DNA of 64,000 nt from Siderastrea radians (taxonomy: Eukaryota > Cnidaria > Anthozoa > Scleractinia > Rhizangiidae). The stretch spans positions 13,278,071 through 13,342,070 of the forward strand of contig OZ024892.1 in NCBI GenBank assembly GCA_964017195.1, in the 5' to 3' direction. The notes beneath the pieces were generated by a model. That model was not told the DNA's origin and did no database searches. It saw only the letters and a list, made by a program, of their open reading frames with translations. A program made the position numbers and the translations under genes. Below are positions 62,927 to 64,000 of this stretch, piece after piece. The first letter of the stretch is position 1; each line of letters opens with the position of its first letter.

Positions 62927-64000
62927 ATGGCCTCGCCGCCGCCAGAAGATGATGCTCGTGCGGGACCTAGTGGCCTCGACCCCCATGAGATGATGTCCTT
63001 GCTTGGACTAGAGATGTCCGATTCAGAGCCAGAAGAGACGACAGAAAATTCCTGTGTGGGACCTTTGTTATGCACCGAAGACATACCGGACAGTGATGAG
63101 ATTTGTGAAGAGGTGTTGGATCGCTTCGAACGGCAACGTGCCTTTCAAACCCATCTCCTTCAACAAAGCGGAGCCGGAGATACCTCGATACGAAGGGGTG
63201 CAGGAGGGTTGGATACCCCGATCGGAACCTTTGACTTTGAACTCCAACCCTTTGTCGATCGGACGAGTCGTCGAATGGGGGTGCGTGAACGTCATTTCAA
63301 TACCCGTTTACGTCAAAGGGGGAACTTGATTCCAGATCAAAACATCACGGAAGCTCTCCAAGAGGGGTTACGTCGAGCCGTGAATCAAGTGTTGACCACC
63401 ACGCCGGACCTCCACGATCAAGATCGCCTTTACTTTACCATTGGATCCAATCGCCTCCATAATAATTTTCAGGGGTGGGGATTACGCGCGGGGGAATGGC
63501 GTGAAGGCGGAGGCCGTGTGGAGGCCTTGTTCCACCGTTTGGCGCAAGCCCTCAACAGCAACGAACAATTTGAAATGGACGATTCGTTTCAAGTCTCCAT
63601 TACGCAAGTTCATCATGCCCCTCAAGGTACCGGCCGACCCCGTCGTGGCAAACCCGGCCACCCTACCATGGACATGTTAACGGCCAAGAAACACTCCGTC
63701 ATTCGGATTCAAAACAGGGATGAACTCTGTTGTGCTCGAGCCCTTGTGGTCGCCAAAGCTCGCGTGGACCAACACCCACAACTCAAAAGCATTCGCCAGG
63801 GAAAAGCTCTGCAAAGAACCCTGGCTTGGGATCTGCAACGGGAAGCCAACGTGCCCCTCGGCCCCTGTAGTTACGACGCCTTGACGTCTTTTAGTCAAGC
63901 CCCGTCCCTGGCCGGTTACCAGATCCTGTTGGTGGATGCCCATCGATCTTTTCACATCACGACCTTTGGCGCCCCTCAAGACAAACAATTGATCCTGTTG
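62927..64000 (+). CDS. POLB: Protein-primed family B DNA polymerase (N-terminal part, cut by window)
   Basis: 358 codons open to the window edge. ATG 62927 follows the TATA box and gives MASPPPEDDARAGPSG. Residues 1-100 are acidic and disordered. From about 140 a folded N-terminal domain of Polinton polymerases appears (DRLYFTIGSNRL, FQVSITQVHHAP, HSVIRIQNRDELCCARALVV). Then KSIRQGK, CSYDALTSF and YQILLVDAHRSF mark the approach to the exonuclease region. The exonuclease and polymerase motifs (YxDTDS and others) lie outside. The polymerase copies the viral genome from a protein primer. No break is seen in this part. Confidence 0.85.
   Translation, partial: MASPPPEDDARAGPSGLDPHEMMSLLGLEMSDSEPEETTENSCVGPLLCTEDIPDSDEICEEVLDRFERQRAFQTHLLQQSGAGDTSIRRGAGGLDTPIGTFDFELQPFVDRTSRRMGVRERHFNTRLRQRGNLIPDQNITEALQEGLRRAVNQVLTTTPDLHDQDRLYFTIGSNRLHNNFQGWGLRAGEWREGGGRVEALFHRLAQALNSNEQFEMDDSFQVSITQVHHAPQGTGRPRRGKPGHPTMDMLTAKKHSVIRIQNRDELCCARALVVAKARVDQHPQLKSIRQGKALQRTLAWDLQREANVPLGPCSYDALTSFSQAPSLAGYQILLVDAHRSFHITTFGAPQDKQLILL

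Larger units (their letters stand above)
45464..64000. mobile_element. Polinton/Maverick (adintovirus-like) integrated virus, right end outside window
   Basis: Hallmark genes are all present: protein-primed family B polymerase, retroviral-type integrase, double jelly-roll capsid, adenain-like protease and packaging ATPase. The left terminus is placed at AGTAGTAAAGGGGGCTCG, since Polintons typically begin with AG(T) and the sequence type changes there, 36 bp beyond the Harbinger element. The preceding six bases GATGAC are the predicted target duplication. The right terminus is not in the window, so neither the terminal inverted repeat nor the duplication can be confirmed. Base composition rises in GC compared with the host DNA to the left. 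At least 18.5 kb. Confidence 0.85.

Overview
The window is eukaryotic DNA: introns with GT/AG borders, AT-rich spacers, several families of DNA transposon, and a 20-kb satellite array. The families seen (a Harbinger transposase with an accessory DNA-binding protein, ubiquitin-like/cysteine-protease fusion genes, an L2/CR1-like LINE tail and a Polinton-type virus) suggest an invertebrate, most likely a cnidarian such as a stony coral. That placement is inference; no host marker gene is present.

Layout. (1) 1-20460: a satellite of 129/130-bp monomers, about 157 copies, with nested higher-order duplications. (2) 21516-35559: a multi-exon gene whose exons join in phase. It carries a ubiquitin-like (UBL) domain ending in Gly-Gly, an 18-residue repeat tract (26 copies), a long domain I cannot name, a chromodomain, a C76/UL36-like cysteine-protease candidate and a C-terminal Ulp1 (C48) protease. 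One in-frame stop and two 1-nt frame shifts interrupt it. (3) 36-40.4 kb: decayed material, with a candidate exon, a minisatellite, a LINE 3' end, a 1.3-kb foldback element with a 9-bp target duplication, and a broken relative of a protease-type domain. (4) 40486-45428: an apparently complete PIF/Harbinger element with matching terminal repeats, a flanking AAT duplication, an intact two-exon DDE transposase and an intact two-exon SANT/MADF-like protein.

(5) About 45464 to beyond 64000: a Polinton/Maverick (adintovirus-like) integrated virus, cut by the right edge. It encodes a protein-primed DNA polymerase (N-terminal part only), a retroviral-type integrase, a double jelly-roll major capsid protein, an adenain-like protease, an A32/FtsK-type packaging ATPase and a phospholipase A2 protein. 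It also has two tandem paralogous structural proteins, a two-helix membrane protein, several Arg-rich core-like proteins, zinc-finger, RING and SLOG proteins, and a divergent early-type region. Capsid, protease and ATPase sit side by side as a morphogenesis block. Most late-type genes have a TATAAA box inside or just after the preceding gene. The polymerase and the far-left reverse-strand cluster instead share an inverted, duplicated promoter of about 110 bp.

Most notable points: a recurrent QRGG motif in five small basic virion-type proteins, which may be substrates of the encoded protease; the duplicated promoter at opposite ends of the virus; a tRNA-like element between protease and ATPase; single in-frame stops in the integrase chromodomain and in one of the two paralogs; and a host or transposon gene that fuses a UBL ending in GG to two candidate UBL-directed proteases.
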